Shown: positions 14,275 to 21,887 of the stretch, in pieces
How positions within the stretch are numbered: the first letter of the stretch is position 1
Layout: each line of letters opens with the position of its first letter
From: Saprospiraceae bacterium
GTDB lineage: Bacteria > Bacteroidota > Bacteroidia > Chitinophagales > Saprospiraceae
Assembly (NCBI GenBank): GCA_020628725.1
Contig: JAHDEO010000015.1
Location: forward strand, 1,136-34,779
Direction of reading: 5' to 3'
DNA length: 33,644 nt
The notes under the pieces: generated by a model
What the model was told of the DNA's origin: nothing
What the model saw: only the letters and a program-made list of their open reading frames with translations
The model's database searches: none
Position numbers and translations under genes: made by a program

Positions 14275-15469
14275 TCGCTGCATCGGTATTGGAGGCTTGA
14301 ATGGCAGGAATAATCGCCGCCAAAAAACCAATTACCAACGCACCGATAATCAAGTATAATTCCGCAGGAAGAAACTGCCAACCCGTGAAACTATACTGAT
14401 AAGCATCTTGCATATAACGTGCCAATACAGACATGCTCACATGCGCGAGCGCAATACCCAAAATTCCCCCGACCAATGCCAACAAAACGCCTTCTAAGGT
14501 AATCAAACCAAACAATTTGCCTCGCGAACTCCCCATAACACGCATGACTACAAGCTCATAACGCCTGTCTTTCAATGATTTGTACAAAGAAATAAAAACA
14601 CTCAATGCCGACACAAATACAATCGCAAATGCTAAAAAACGCAAAGCACGTTCTGCGATACCCATCATTTCAAACAACCGGGCGGTTTCGTAGGCGGGAT
14701 TGGCGGCGAGCATATCGGTATTTTTGTTGATACCGCGCGGGAGATTTAGGGTGCGAAAGTCTGTTTTATTTCTGTAAAAAACGAGTAGTGAAGTGATGTC
14801 TTGCTCTTCTTCTATGATGTCGTGGCTGTGTCCTTCCTCATCGTGGTCGATGTGAGAGAGCCAGACATTTCGTATGTCGGTGAGGATGAGTTGGTCGAGT
14901 ACAGTATTGCTTTTTTTGAGGATACCCGCTACGCGGAAATCGTGTTCGTCGTGGCTATGAGATGTGGATTCGCCCAAGCCGTGTGCGCTATGAAATAAGT
15001 CGCCGAATTTCAGTCCGGTCATCTCCGCTACCTTTGCACCAATGACAACTTCAAAATCGCCGTCCCACAAACGTCCGTAAGAAATCTCGCCACCATACAC
15101 GTCCAAATAATCATGATTCGTACCAATGATTCTATACGTTTCATAACTATCACCAATGGCTAATGGAATCGCTTTTTTTATCAAAGGATGTTTAGGGTTC
15201 ATAAATGGCTGAACGGATTTCAAAGGAATATTCCCGGTCGGATTATCAATGTGATAAATACTCGACAATATCAATTGTAATGGACTTCCCTTCGCGCCCA
15301 ATACCAAATCCACACCGCCTTGATTGCGCTCAAATTTCTCCGTTGTTTGTTGATTCAATAACAACAAAAACGCAATCAGCCCGACCCCCAAAGCCAATAA
15401 AATCAAACTCAACAAAGCCGCTAAGGGTTTCGCCGTGATGTTTTTCCAACTCAATCTTAACAGATTCAT
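14261..15469 (-). CDS. MacB/FtsX-type ABC transporter permease with His-rich periplasmic insert
   Basis: 402-residue inner-membrane protein with the four-helix topology of FtsX/MacB permeases: TM1 about 15-38, a large periplasmic domain, then TM2 277-297, TM3 322-345 and TM4 370-391. The cytoplasmic loop DRRYELVVMRVMGSSR (301-316) is the typical ATPase-coupling helix. The periplasmic domain carries two histidine clusters, His160-His176 (HSHDEH) and His206-His216 (HIDHDEEGHSHD), suggesting a zinc or other divalent-metal ligand region. No ATP-binding subunit lies next to it. Two CFFCG-family secreted proteins lie downstream on the same strand. The final residues are encoded by an intergenic repeat element. 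The substrate is not proven; lipoprotein or macrolide export would be alternatives. Confidence 0.85.
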   Translation of the reverse strand: MNLLRLSWKNITAKPLAALLSLILLALGVGLIAFLLLLNQQTTEKFERNQGGVDLVLGAKGSPLQLILSSIYHIDNPTGNIPLKSVQPFMNPKHPLIKKAIPLAIGDSYETYRIIGTNHDYLDVYGGEISYGRLWDGDFEVVIGAKVAEMTGLKFGDLFHSAHGLGESTSHSHDEHDFRVAGILKKSNTVLDQLILTDIRNVWLSHIDHDEEGHSHDIIEEEQDITSLLVFYRNKTDFRTLNLPRGINKNTDMLAANPAYETARLFEMMGIAERALRFLAFAIVFVSALSVFISLYKSLKDRRYELVVMRVMGSSRGKLFGLITLEGVLLALVGGILGIALAHVSMSVLARYMQDAYQYSFTGWQFLPAELYLIIGALVIGFLAAIIPAIQASNTDAATMLK

Positions 15470-15511
15470 ACTTTAATAATGGTTTAATGTGTAACCGTCA
15501 AGCGAAGCGTC

Positions 15512-15539
15512 CGTCTATCGTCTGCCGTCCACCGTTATT
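15512..15539. repeat. Heptamer tandem repeat (CGTCYAC type)
   Basis: The units CGTCTAT, CGTCTGC, CGTCCAC, CGTTATT lie between the TPR gene and the permease gene. The stop codon of the TPR gene (15535-15537) lies in the last unit. Related arrays are at 27123-27150 and 29724-29814. Confidence 0.7.
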
Positions 15540-16581
15540 GACCATATTCGTTTACGCAGTTTACAAAATCAATCGCTTCTTCTTCGTGGGCTTCCATCCA
15601 AAGGGCAATATCGCCGCCTTTCGACAGACCAATATGATAACAAAACGCCGTAATAACTTCGCAATCAGCCATGTGAGCATAATAAGGTGCGTAAAAATCC
15701 CACCAAATACCTTCCTTATCTTCATCATCTTCTTGCAACATCGAAAATAATAATTCGGTTTTTTTGATGAGTTTTTCGGTATCTGTTTTGGGAATTTCTA
15801 CTTCTACATCGGCTTCTTTAAGGGCTTCGGTGAGGTCTAAGGAAAGTATCAGCTCCAATGGTGCAAATTCCAAATCAGACAAATCATCCGCACTGATATT
15901 AATTTCAAATTCGGTGGCTGATTTTTGAGTGACGTTATTATTACGAATTAATAAACCCAATAAACTATCATAAATTTCATCAGCGCGAATGGTTTCCGGT
16001 TCGAGCATCAGGAAGAAGTAATAGGACATAATCGCAGGGATTTTTCGACCTTGTTCTTCCATTAATTTACCCAAATAATAATGGCTCGATGCATGTGAAT
16101 AGTTTTTTGAAATAGAAGTAATGAAAGCGTTTTTTGCCTTCGTATCCGCACCCGTTCGCAGGTAGGTGATGCCGAGATTAAAGTGTAACATCGCCATATC
16201 AGGGTGCTTGGCGATGCCTTCTTTGAAGGTTTTGATAGCTTGTTTGCGCTTGCCCATATCGTCGAGGATACTGCCTTTGATGACGTATAGCATTGGATGT
16301 CTGTCAGGTTCATCGCCTTTGAAGGCAAGTTTGATGTGTTTGAGGGCGGCTTTGGAGTCACCGAGCGCGGTGTAAGCGTAGGCTATTTCGTAATGGGCGA
16401 GGGTAGATTTTGGGTTGATGTCAAGGGCTTTTTCGTATTGTTTGATGGCTTGTTGGTATTGCCCTTCATCGTGTAGTGCGATACCATTTTCGATGTATTT
16501 TATGAATGTTTTGTCTTGAGCGATAGCGACATTGAATGTCAAAAAGCAGATAAATAGGGAGGTTATGGTTAATTTTAGCAT
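15535..16581 (-). CDS. Exported tetratricopeptide-repeat protein
   Basis: 348 residues with a Sec signal peptide (1-21, ending AIAQ). Five consecutive TPRs follow at about 26-195 (GIALHDEGQYQQAIKQYEKALDINP is the clearest; others at 60-93, 96-128, 129-162, 163-195). The C-terminal third (about 225-348) is acidic, with an aromatic/Cys-containing end (WWDFYAPYYAHMADCEVITAFCYHIGLS) that is not recognised. It probably acts as a periplasmic protein-protein interaction scaffold. The gene lies 65 nt upstream of the His-rich permease gene on the same strand and could share its transcript; a heptamer array separates them. Confidence 0.85.
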   Translation of the reverse strand: MLKLTITSLFICFLTFNVAIAQDKTFIKYIENGIALHDEGQYQQAIKQYEKALDINPKSTLAHYEIAYAYTALGDSKAALKHIKLAFKGDEPDRHPMLYVIKGSILDDMGKRKQAIKTFKEGIAKHPDMAMLHFNLGITYLRTGADTKAKNAFITSISKNYSHASSHYYLGKLMEEQGRKIPAIMSYYFFLMLEPETIRADEIYDSLLGLLIRNNNVTQKSATEFEINISADDLSDLEFAPLELILSLDLTEALKEADVEVEIPKTDTEKLIKKTELLFSMLQEDDEDKEGIWWDFYAPYYAHMADCEVITAFCYHIGLSKGGDIALWMEAHEEEAIDFVNCVNEYGQ

Positions 16582-16680
16582 AGAGGTGATTTTGATAAAT
16601 AAATTATATTGTTTTCGCCTCTAAGCTACTCAAAATATTTTGTCTTTTACAACATCATTCAAAAAAGAAAATGTTATGGT

Positions 16681-16721
16681 TTTTATAAAAATAGCAGACA
16701 CTTCAAGGAAATGTCTGCTAT
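16681..16721 (-). terminator. Rho-independent terminator of the 16762-18303 gene
   Basis: The 10-bp stem ATAGCAGACA (16691-16700) / TGTCTGCTAT (16712-16721) has an 11-nt loop. On the minus strand it is followed by TTTTTATAAAA. It lies 40 nt past the stop codon. Confidence 0.85.
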
Positions 16722-16761
16722 CTAAATGTCTTTTGTGAGGGGATTTAATGCTCAAGTTGAA

Positions 16762-18303
16762 TTAGTAGTTGAATTTTTCGGTGCGGAAGTTTAGTTTTCT
16801 CTCCTTTCTTAGATATTCTACAATACCTATGCTACCATGTTTGTTTGGTAAGCCTCGGAAAGCACCTTTACTTTCTAATTTAATCTGATCATTAGCAAAT
16901 TCGCCATCTACTCTCGTGATGGTATTAATGCTACCAACTCGTTCTTTTCTATCGAAGTTGTAGTAAACGACAGAGAAGGCATCTTCGTTCTTAGCTCTTT
17001 GTAAAAAGCCAAAGTCAAATCCACCATAAAGGTCTACAAAAACACCTAACATCGAAATATTGACGAATTCATAACCTTGAGGAAGGTTAAATGTAGATTT
17101 GTTTTTTTCAAATACCTCAACACCAAGCAATTCAAACTTAGGGGAGAATTCCAAAACGTATAAGTCTTCGATGACGATATTAGCCAATCCCATAGTACTG
17201 GTTACATTACCGGAGAGGCTTGCTGCGATACCGGCTGCAATACCACCGGCACTTGCCGTTTTTTTATATTGTTCCGCAATGAGGTAATAATTGCCATCAT
17301 CGCTTTGCGTCATTTCGTGGAAATACAAGAAGCCTTTTCCGTCAAGTTTACCTTTGGCATTGACAGGAAGTTTTTTGCTCAAATCGCTTGCCCAAGATAA
17401 ATTTTGGTCAAAAACGTATTCGCCTTTCTTATTGATTTTCTTGATCATGATGCCTTTACTTTTGCCGGACATCACTTTCTCGGCACTTTCGTAATAATAC
17501 CCCATTAAAGTAACCTCATCAGTATTTTCGTCAAAAAATGTACTGGTGACCATAATACTGTTTTTGCCGTCAGACATTTTTTTCTCGAATAATTTTTCCC
17601 CCGTATTCAGGTCAAGACCGAGCATGTAAAAATCCATTTTTTTGCTCATCGCACCGGGGCGTCTTGTAACAGAAAGCAGTGCAATCTCATCATTGGCTCC
17701 CAAGAAACTGACGGTTTGGATTTCCTTGGATGCCTTGTCGGAAGTGAAAGTCCAGCCCTTATTTCCTTTTGTATTTGGGAAAAACCTAACTTCGTAACCC
17801 CATTTTTTGTATTTTCTGTTTAGAAAAGATAAAAAGCCTTTGCCCTCAACCCCCAAAATACCGGTTGAGTTTGCTACGAGTGAATTGCTTTCGGGACTGA
17901 TTTGAAGTTCCTTATATTTTACTTCCTCAGTAACTTTTGAAATAAGTTCGCCGGACTTTGAATATTGTCTGTAAGTTATCTCACTATCTTTGACGTCAAT
18001 GAACTTCAGAAATAAATTGTCGCCGTTGTATTCTCCGTCAACAAGGGATAAAAATTTTGTTCCGGTAATAGTTTTTTTACCGATTTCATTCATGTTGGCA
18101 TCCAGAAATTTGACACTGTAAACACGAGTCTTTTTGTCTTTCTTCTCGACCTCATAGAAAGCATAGTAACCGTTACCTTCGTCGCCCTCCATAAGTGTAC
18201 CCACATTTTTGAGTTTGACCGAGCGAATGTTTTCAATAGAGGTTTGTTGACCATACATAAAGGTCGAACAGCAAAGTAGTGCAATGAAAATTAACCTTCT
18301 CAT
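16762..18303 (-). CDS. Exported protein of unknown function (possibly DUF6770-like)
   Basis: 513 residues with a Sec signal peptide (1-19, ending MYGQ). The mature protein is rich in beta strands, with repeated pattern blocks of aromatic residues and Lys/Gly turns (GYYAFYEVEKKDKKTRVYSVKFLD, GFLSFLNRKYKKWGYEVRF), suggestive of a beta-propeller or beta-sandwich. An alanine/glycine stretch (GGIAAGIAASLSGN, near residue 360) could be a membrane-inserting or flexible loop. The beginning 'SIENIRSVKLKNVGTLMEGDEG' resembles Bacteroidota proteins catalogued as DUF6770, from memory and with low certainty. It lies downstream of the M48 peptidase gene with a 61-nt gap and ends at a clear terminator, so the two are probably co-transcribed. 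Confidence 0.75.
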   Translation of the reverse strand: MRRLIFIALLCCSTFMYGQQTSIENIRSVKLKNVGTLMEGDEGNGYYAFYEVEKKDKKTRVYSVKFLDANMNEIGKKTITGTKFLSLVDGEYNGDNLFLKFIDVKDSEITYRQYSKSGELISKVTEEVKYKELQISPESNSLVANSTGILGVEGKGFLSFLNRKYKKWGYEVRFFPNTKGNKGWTFTSDKASKEIQTVSFLGANDEIALLSVTRRPGAMSKKMDFYMLGLDLNTGEKLFEKKMSDGKNSIMVTSTFFDENTDEVTLMGYYYESAEKVMSGKSKGIMIKKINKKGEYVFDQNLSWASDLSKKLPVNAKGKLDGKGFLYFHEMTQSDDGNYYLIAEQYKKTASAGGIAAGIAASLSGNVTSTMGLANIVIEDLYVLEFSPKFELLGVEVFEKNKSTFNLPQGYEFVNISMLGVFVDLYGGFDFGFLQRAKNEDAFSVVYYNFDRKERVGSINTITRVDGEFANDQIKLESKGAFRGLPNKHGSIGIVEYLRKERKLNFRTEKFNY

Positions 18304-18364
18304 AATTTAGGTTGTATTTTAAAAAAGTTGATAAAAAAGTGCTTATTAGAGACGGGTGCAGATG

Positions 18365-19828
18365 TTATTTTCCGGAGTTTTCCAGTTCTTCTAACAGTTT
18401 AATATATTTCCCATCGGGGAATAATTCTTTATAAACTTCTTTTGCAGAATTGGCTATTTTAATATCTTCTCTGATGTTAGCCGTAAGGTATTCTGCCCAA
18501 ATGATGTCTTCGTTATATTTGTGTTTTTCTTTGGCATTTTGGATATAATAAAAACCAATTTTGCTTATTTCACTCAATCTCAGATTGTGAATGAAGTCAA
18601 GAATTTCGTTGTAGGCATCTTTGTAGTTAGGGTTTGAATGAGGAACTATTTTAGATAAAGCATGATCTTCTTGTGAAATATACATTTCGTAAAAAATACG
18701 CCCGACCAATCCTTTCAAATAAGGTTCATCAGGATATTTTTCTATTAATTTCAACGTATAGAAAAGCCCGGTACCGAGATTTCCCAAATGAAAATAGGCT
18801 TCTACTTTTTCAAACTCACTGCGTTTTTGAAGCAGTTCAAATTGATTAATATCGCGAATTTGGAGTTGTTTTCCTGTATTGGGATAATCTGCCAGCATGG
18901 CTTCCAGTTTTTCCTTTCGCGGAATGCAATCAGGGTGTGTTTTTAATGAGTCTTCCTCCCAATCTATCAATTCATCGCTATCCGAGAATTTGAATACTTC
19001 CTCTTTTTCAAGCCATTTATCTTTGAATGGATAGGCTTCCAAATCAAAATGACGCTTCAAATCAATGGCACTAATCGAATCTTCTTTATTGATTTTGTCG
19101 AGATTCAGTAGACATTGAAGCGCGCCGTCTGTGTGGTATTTTGTCTTTTTTAAATATTCAACACCGAGTGCGTCTGCCTCGCTTTCATGCTCTCGTTTGT
19201 GGTATCTGTCAGCGAATACTTTCTTTCTCATGAATTCGGAAAGTGCCTGAAATTGATTGTATTCCTGCCGTGCAATTTGTCGTATTTCCTTTTTGACAGA
19301 TATGGAATTGAGCATGGCAACATTTTTTTTGATGGTATTATTTACATGATCCAATTTTAAGTGAGCCAACTCATGCGCCAATACGAAAGCAACCTGACTT
19401 TCATTATCAAGTCTCGACAATAATTCCAAATTGAACACTAAAGTACCGTCACCCACACAGTAGGCGTTTGGATAGGGCAACCTGCCGATGAGTAAGCGAG
19501 GATTGAGCGCAGCCAATTCAGGATTCGAACTGACGATAACATCAAAAATAGGTTGAAAATAATCGGTCACCAGCGGGTCGAAAATGAAAGCGTCATTCTC
19601 GATGCGTCTGACCAGAGCATCTTTACGTTCTTCATAGGTTTCCAAAATATCTTTATCTTTTCGCTTGTCAAGTTGCTTAATATCAATAAGATATTGCGAT
19701 TCAATGGCTTCAATCATTACCGCTTTTTCCTCACTGTCATCATAGGAACTTGGTAGATAAGCAAGGTTATCTTGAGCAAAAAAGGTAGTAGGAATTAATA
19801 AGGTTAACACCCAAAAAGTGAGCCTCAT
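18365..19828 (-). CDS. Exported M48-family zinc metallopeptidase
   Basis: 487 residues, signal peptide 1-19 (ending FFAQ). The zinc motif HELAH (152-156) and the downstream HESEADALG (Glu215 as third ligand, Asp219 conserved) define an M48 peptidase of the Oma1/BepA-like group. The region after about 330 (HLGNLGTGLFYTLKLIEKYPDEPYLKGLVGRIFYEM) looks like degenerate TPR helices, as in BepA-type periplasmic proteases with a C-terminal TPR part. There are no TM segments beyond the signal, so it is likely periplasmic or outer-membrane associated. A role in outer-membrane protein quality control is an inference from the fold. It heads a probable two-gene unit with the 16762-18303 gene. Confidence 0.9.
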   Translation of the reverse strand: MRLTFWVLTLLIPTTFFAQDNLAYLPSSYDDSEEKAVMIEAIESQYLIDIKQLDKRKDKDILETYEERKDALVRRIENDAFIFDPLVTDYFQPIFDVIVSSNPELAALNPRLLIGRLPYPNAYCVGDGTLVFNLELLSRLDNESQVAFVLAHELAHLKLDHVNNTIKKNVAMLNSISVKKEIRQIARQEYNQFQALSEFMRKKVFADRYHKREHESEADALGVEYLKKTKYHTDGALQCLLNLDKINKEDSISAIDLKRHFDLEAYPFKDKWLEKEEVFKFSDSDELIDWEEDSLKTHPDCIPRKEKLEAMLADYPNTGKQLQIRDINQFELLQKRSEFEKVEAYFHLGNLGTGLFYTLKLIEKYPDEPYLKGLVGRIFYEMYISQEDHALSKIVPHSNPNYKDAYNEILDFIHNLRLSEISKIGFYYIQNAKEKHKYNEDIIWAEYLTANIREDIKIANSAKEVYKELFPDGKYIKLLEELENSGK

Positions 19829-19902
19829 GGAATTATGTTTTGATAGTTAGTAAATAGGTTTTTGTAGAGGATAGAGATTTAAGAGGCTGACAAATAACGA
19901 TA

Positions 19903-19910
19903 CAAAACTA
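19903..19910 (-). promoter_or_regulatory. Candidate -7 box of the M48 peptidase gene
   Basis: TAGTTTTG on the minus strand matches TAnnTTTG and would start transcription near 19896, about 68 nt before the M48 start codon. It overlaps the last bases of the upstream hairpin; no clear -33 box was found. Confidence 0.35.
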
Positions 19911-19951
19911 CACATAAATGACGAAATTTTTGCCATTTTATGTGTAGTTTT
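19904..19951 (-). terminator. Hairpin terminator downstream of tpiA
   Basis: The 15-bp perfect stem AAAACTACACATAAA (19904-19918) and its complement (19937-19951) enclose an 18-nt loop, 52 nt past the tpiA stop codon. The descending strand ends in TTTT on the minus strand, but a long U-tract is lacking, so termination may be partial. Confidence 0.6.
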
Positions 19952-20003
19952 TAGAATTATTTTTCGGAATTATTCTCGCCTGTTACACGGTACTAAACAT
20001 ACT

Positions 20004-20792
20004 CTAAGAAGCGAGGCATTTCATCATAATGGAAATAATCTCTGTAAAACTATCCGCTTTAAGAGATGCCCCGCCTATCAATCCACCATCAACATCAGGC
20101 TGGCTGAATAATGACTCTGCATTAGCAGGTTTGCAACTGCCACCGTAGAGGATTGTTGTATTTTCGGCAATGTTAGAATCATATTGATTGGCGATGAGTT
20201 TGCGAAGCGCAGCGTGCATATCTTGTGCTTGGTCGGGCGTAGCGGTTACGCCTGTACCGATAGCCCATACGGGTTCGTAAGCGATGATTACTTTGGAAAA
20301 ATCGTCTTTGGATAAGTGAAATAAACTCTCTCGCAGTTGTGTTTCCACATGCGCTTCATGTGTGCCTGCCTCGCGTATTTCAAGTGCTTCGCCACAACAA
20401 AAAATGGGTGTCAATCGCGTTTCGAGGGCTTTATTTACCTTTTCAGCAAGGAAATCATGACTTTCGTTGAAATACTTACGACGTTCAGAATGTCCAATTA
20501 AAACGTATTGACAACCAATATCTTTTAACATCTCCGGAGCCGTCTCGCCCGTGTATGCACCTGATGCCTGTGTGTAGCAATTTTGCCCACCAACACCAAA
20601 AGTTGTATTATTATCTTCCGAAATGTAATTTACACAATTTGCTAAATAAGGTGCAGGAGGATGAATGACCACCTTAATTTGTTTTGGTAAATTATTGTTA
20701 GAGAGATATTTGTTGATGTCGTGGGTGAGCTGGGTAGCTTGGTTTTGGTTGAGGTTCATTTTCCAATTTCCGGCAACGATCTTATAGCGCAT
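20004..20792 (-). CDS. tpiA: Triosephosphate isomerase
   Basis: Interconverts dihydroxyacetone phosphate and glyceraldehyde 3-phosphate in glycolysis and gluconeogenesis; soluble (beta/alpha)8 barrel, usually a dimer. The 262-residue product has all catalytic features: AGNWKMN with Asn9 and Lys11, IGHSERR with electrophile His101, AYEPVWAIGTG with base Glu173 and the mobile loop 6 (174-181), and the phosphate-binding YGGSCKP and DGGLIGGASL. Length is about ten residues above the bacterial norm, with small insertions only. The start at MRYKIVAGNWKMN is fixed by family N-termini. Upstream it is separated from the SanA-like gene by a large inverted octamer array. Confidence 0.98.
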   Translation of the reverse strand: MRYKIVAGNWKMNLNQNQATQLTHDINKYLSNNNLPKQIKVVIHPPAPYLANCVNYISEDNNTTFGVGGQNCYTQASGAYTGETAPEMLKDIGCQYVLIGHSERRKYFNESHDFLAEKVNKALETRLTPIFCCGEALEIREAGTHEAHVETQLRESLFHLSKDDFSKVIIAYEPVWAIGTGVTATPDQAQDMHAALRKLIANQYDSNIAENTTILYGGSCKPANAESLFSQPDVDGGLIGGASLKADSFTEIISIMMKCLAS

Positions 20793-20798
20793 GGTTTG

Positions 20799-20985
20799 TA
20801 ATGCTTAAATGATGAAATGATACAATGCTTAAATATTTCTAATGAGTGAATGAGTGAATTTTGAATGAGTGAATATTTTAATAGAGTAATGAAGCGAATA
20901 ATGTTTGTATTACTATTCATTCATTCGCTCATTCAAAATTCACTCATTTATTATGGCACTGTATCATTTCATCATTTAAGCATTG
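20799..20985. repeat. Large inverted repeat of composite octamer elements, copies 2 and 3
   Basis: The left arm 20799-20874 reads 8-bp units AATGCTTA, AATGATGA, AATGATAC, AATGCTTA, then AATGAGTG units. The right arm 20914-20985 is the same element inverted. An inner AGTAAT/ATTACT pair lies between them. The whole 187-nt region between the SanA-like gene and tpiA could fold into one long hairpin. The same element is at 14196-14274. Confidence 0.85.
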
Positions 20986-21639
20986 CTACGGGCAAATATA
21001 TTCTTTTTTACCGAGAAATTTAGGCTTTGTGCGTAAGATGTAGAGGTCGAGCATGGCTTTTGGTCGGGCGAGGTATTCGCGGTAAATCGGGTAATCCCAA
21101 CGGCGGGGCGAACGAGCATTATACGCGACAACATCTACGCCGTAATGTTTGCCGACGAAGGCTGCGCGGTAGTTGTGAAAGCGTTGAGATATGACCGTGA
21201 TGCGCTCTTGTTGGAATACTTCTTTGCTACGAACTACAGAATCCAGTGTACGGAACCCGGCATAATCCATAGCAATACAACTGTCGGGTACACCAAGTCT
21301 GATGAGTGCATTTTGGAGGTCGCGAGGTTCGTTATAGCTATGGTGTCCGTTGTCGCCACTGACAAGGAGGCACTTAACTTTTCCGGCTTTATAGAGTTGG
21401 TGAGCTGCTTTGATTCGATAGGTGAAATAGGGGTTTGCGTAGCCGCTTGATAGTCGCTTGGTGGTTCCCAACACTAAACCGACGTCATTTGCAGGAATGT
21501 CTTTGATATTGTCATACAAACGATGTTCATTGCTAAGAATAATCCATGCATTTGTCAGAAAAAATAGCGCGATGCCTGCAAGGGTAAGTTTGACGCCCGT
21601 CTTAAAAAGCCATTTAAAGGTTGACCACAGTTTTCTCAT
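20986..21639 (-). CDS. SanA/DUF218-family membrane protein
   Basis: 217 residues from the chosen start. One N-terminal TM helix (about 16-34) anchors a DUF218 domain (about 50-190) with DVGLVLGTTKR, YRIKAAHQLYKAGKV, LLVSGDNGHHSYNEP, DYAGFRTLDSVVRSKEVF and ITVISQRFHNYRAAF, the motif order of E. coli SanA/YdcF-type proteins linked to envelope barrier function. A longer ORF begins at 21687, but its first codons (MKQSNNET) are translated octamer repeat. The inner Met at 21639 (MRKLWSTFK) gives a family-like N-terminus. The next gene downstream, tpiA, is separated by a long inverted repeat, so a shared transcript is uncertain. Confidence 0.85.
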   Translation of the reverse strand: MRKLWSTFKWLFKTGVKLTLAGIALFFLTNAWIILSNEHRLYDNIKDIPANDVGLVLGTTKRLSSGYANPYFTYRIKAAHQLYKAGKVKCLLVSGDNGHHSYNEPRDLQNALIRLGVPDSCIAMDYAGFRTLDSVVRSKEVFQQERITVISQRFHNYRAAFVGKHYGVDVVAYNARSPRRWDYPIYREYLARPKAMLDLYILRTKPKFLGKKEYICP

Positions 21640-21668
21640 ATATTGTGTTGCGTTTGGAGGAATAGTTT

Positions 21669-21765
21669 CATTGTTCGATTGCTTCATTGTTCGGTTGTTA
21701 TTGTGGTTTTTTGCTTTGCAAAAAACTCATTTAAACCATGAAGCAATTCAGCAATAAAACAATGG
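21669..21765. repeat. Inverted octamer array with a nested hairpin
   Basis: The left arm 21669-21705 has 8-bp units ATTGTTCG, ATTGCTTC, ATTGTTCG. The right arm 21736-21765, read on the minus strand, has ATTGTTTT, ATTGCTGA, ATTGCTTC. Between them a perfect hairpin GTTTTTTGC-ttt-GCAAAAAAC lies at 21706-21726. The array overlaps the longest possible 5' end of the SanA-like ORF. Confidence 0.75.
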
Positions 21766-21840
21766 TAGTAGCTTATTAACCAAATAGCTCGCAACAAAAA
21801 TCGTGCTAAGAGAATGTATGATGATTCAACACTTTGATAG

Positions 21841-21880
21841 AAATATAAAAACGGGGTTGTGTAATTTTTTACACAACCCC
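21841..21880 (-). terminator. Rho-independent terminator of the 21888-24680 gene
   Basis: A perfect 12-bp stem (GGGGTTGTGTAA, 21853-21864, with 21869-21880) and a 4-nt loop are followed on the minus strand by GTTTTTATA. The stem begins 8 nt after the stop codon. Confidence 0.93.
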
Positions 21881-21887
21881 TCGTTAA

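Noticed and set aside
15512-15539. Heptamer array considered as part of the permease coding region or as its promoter
   Set aside because: It lies upstream of the permease start at 15469 and matches arrays next to unrelated genes; no TAnnTTTG box was found within it.
20799-20985. Long inverted repeat considered as insertion-sequence ends or a MITE
   Set aside because: No transposase, no target-site duplication seen, and the arms are tandem octamers instead of a unique terminal repeat; kept as a repeat array.
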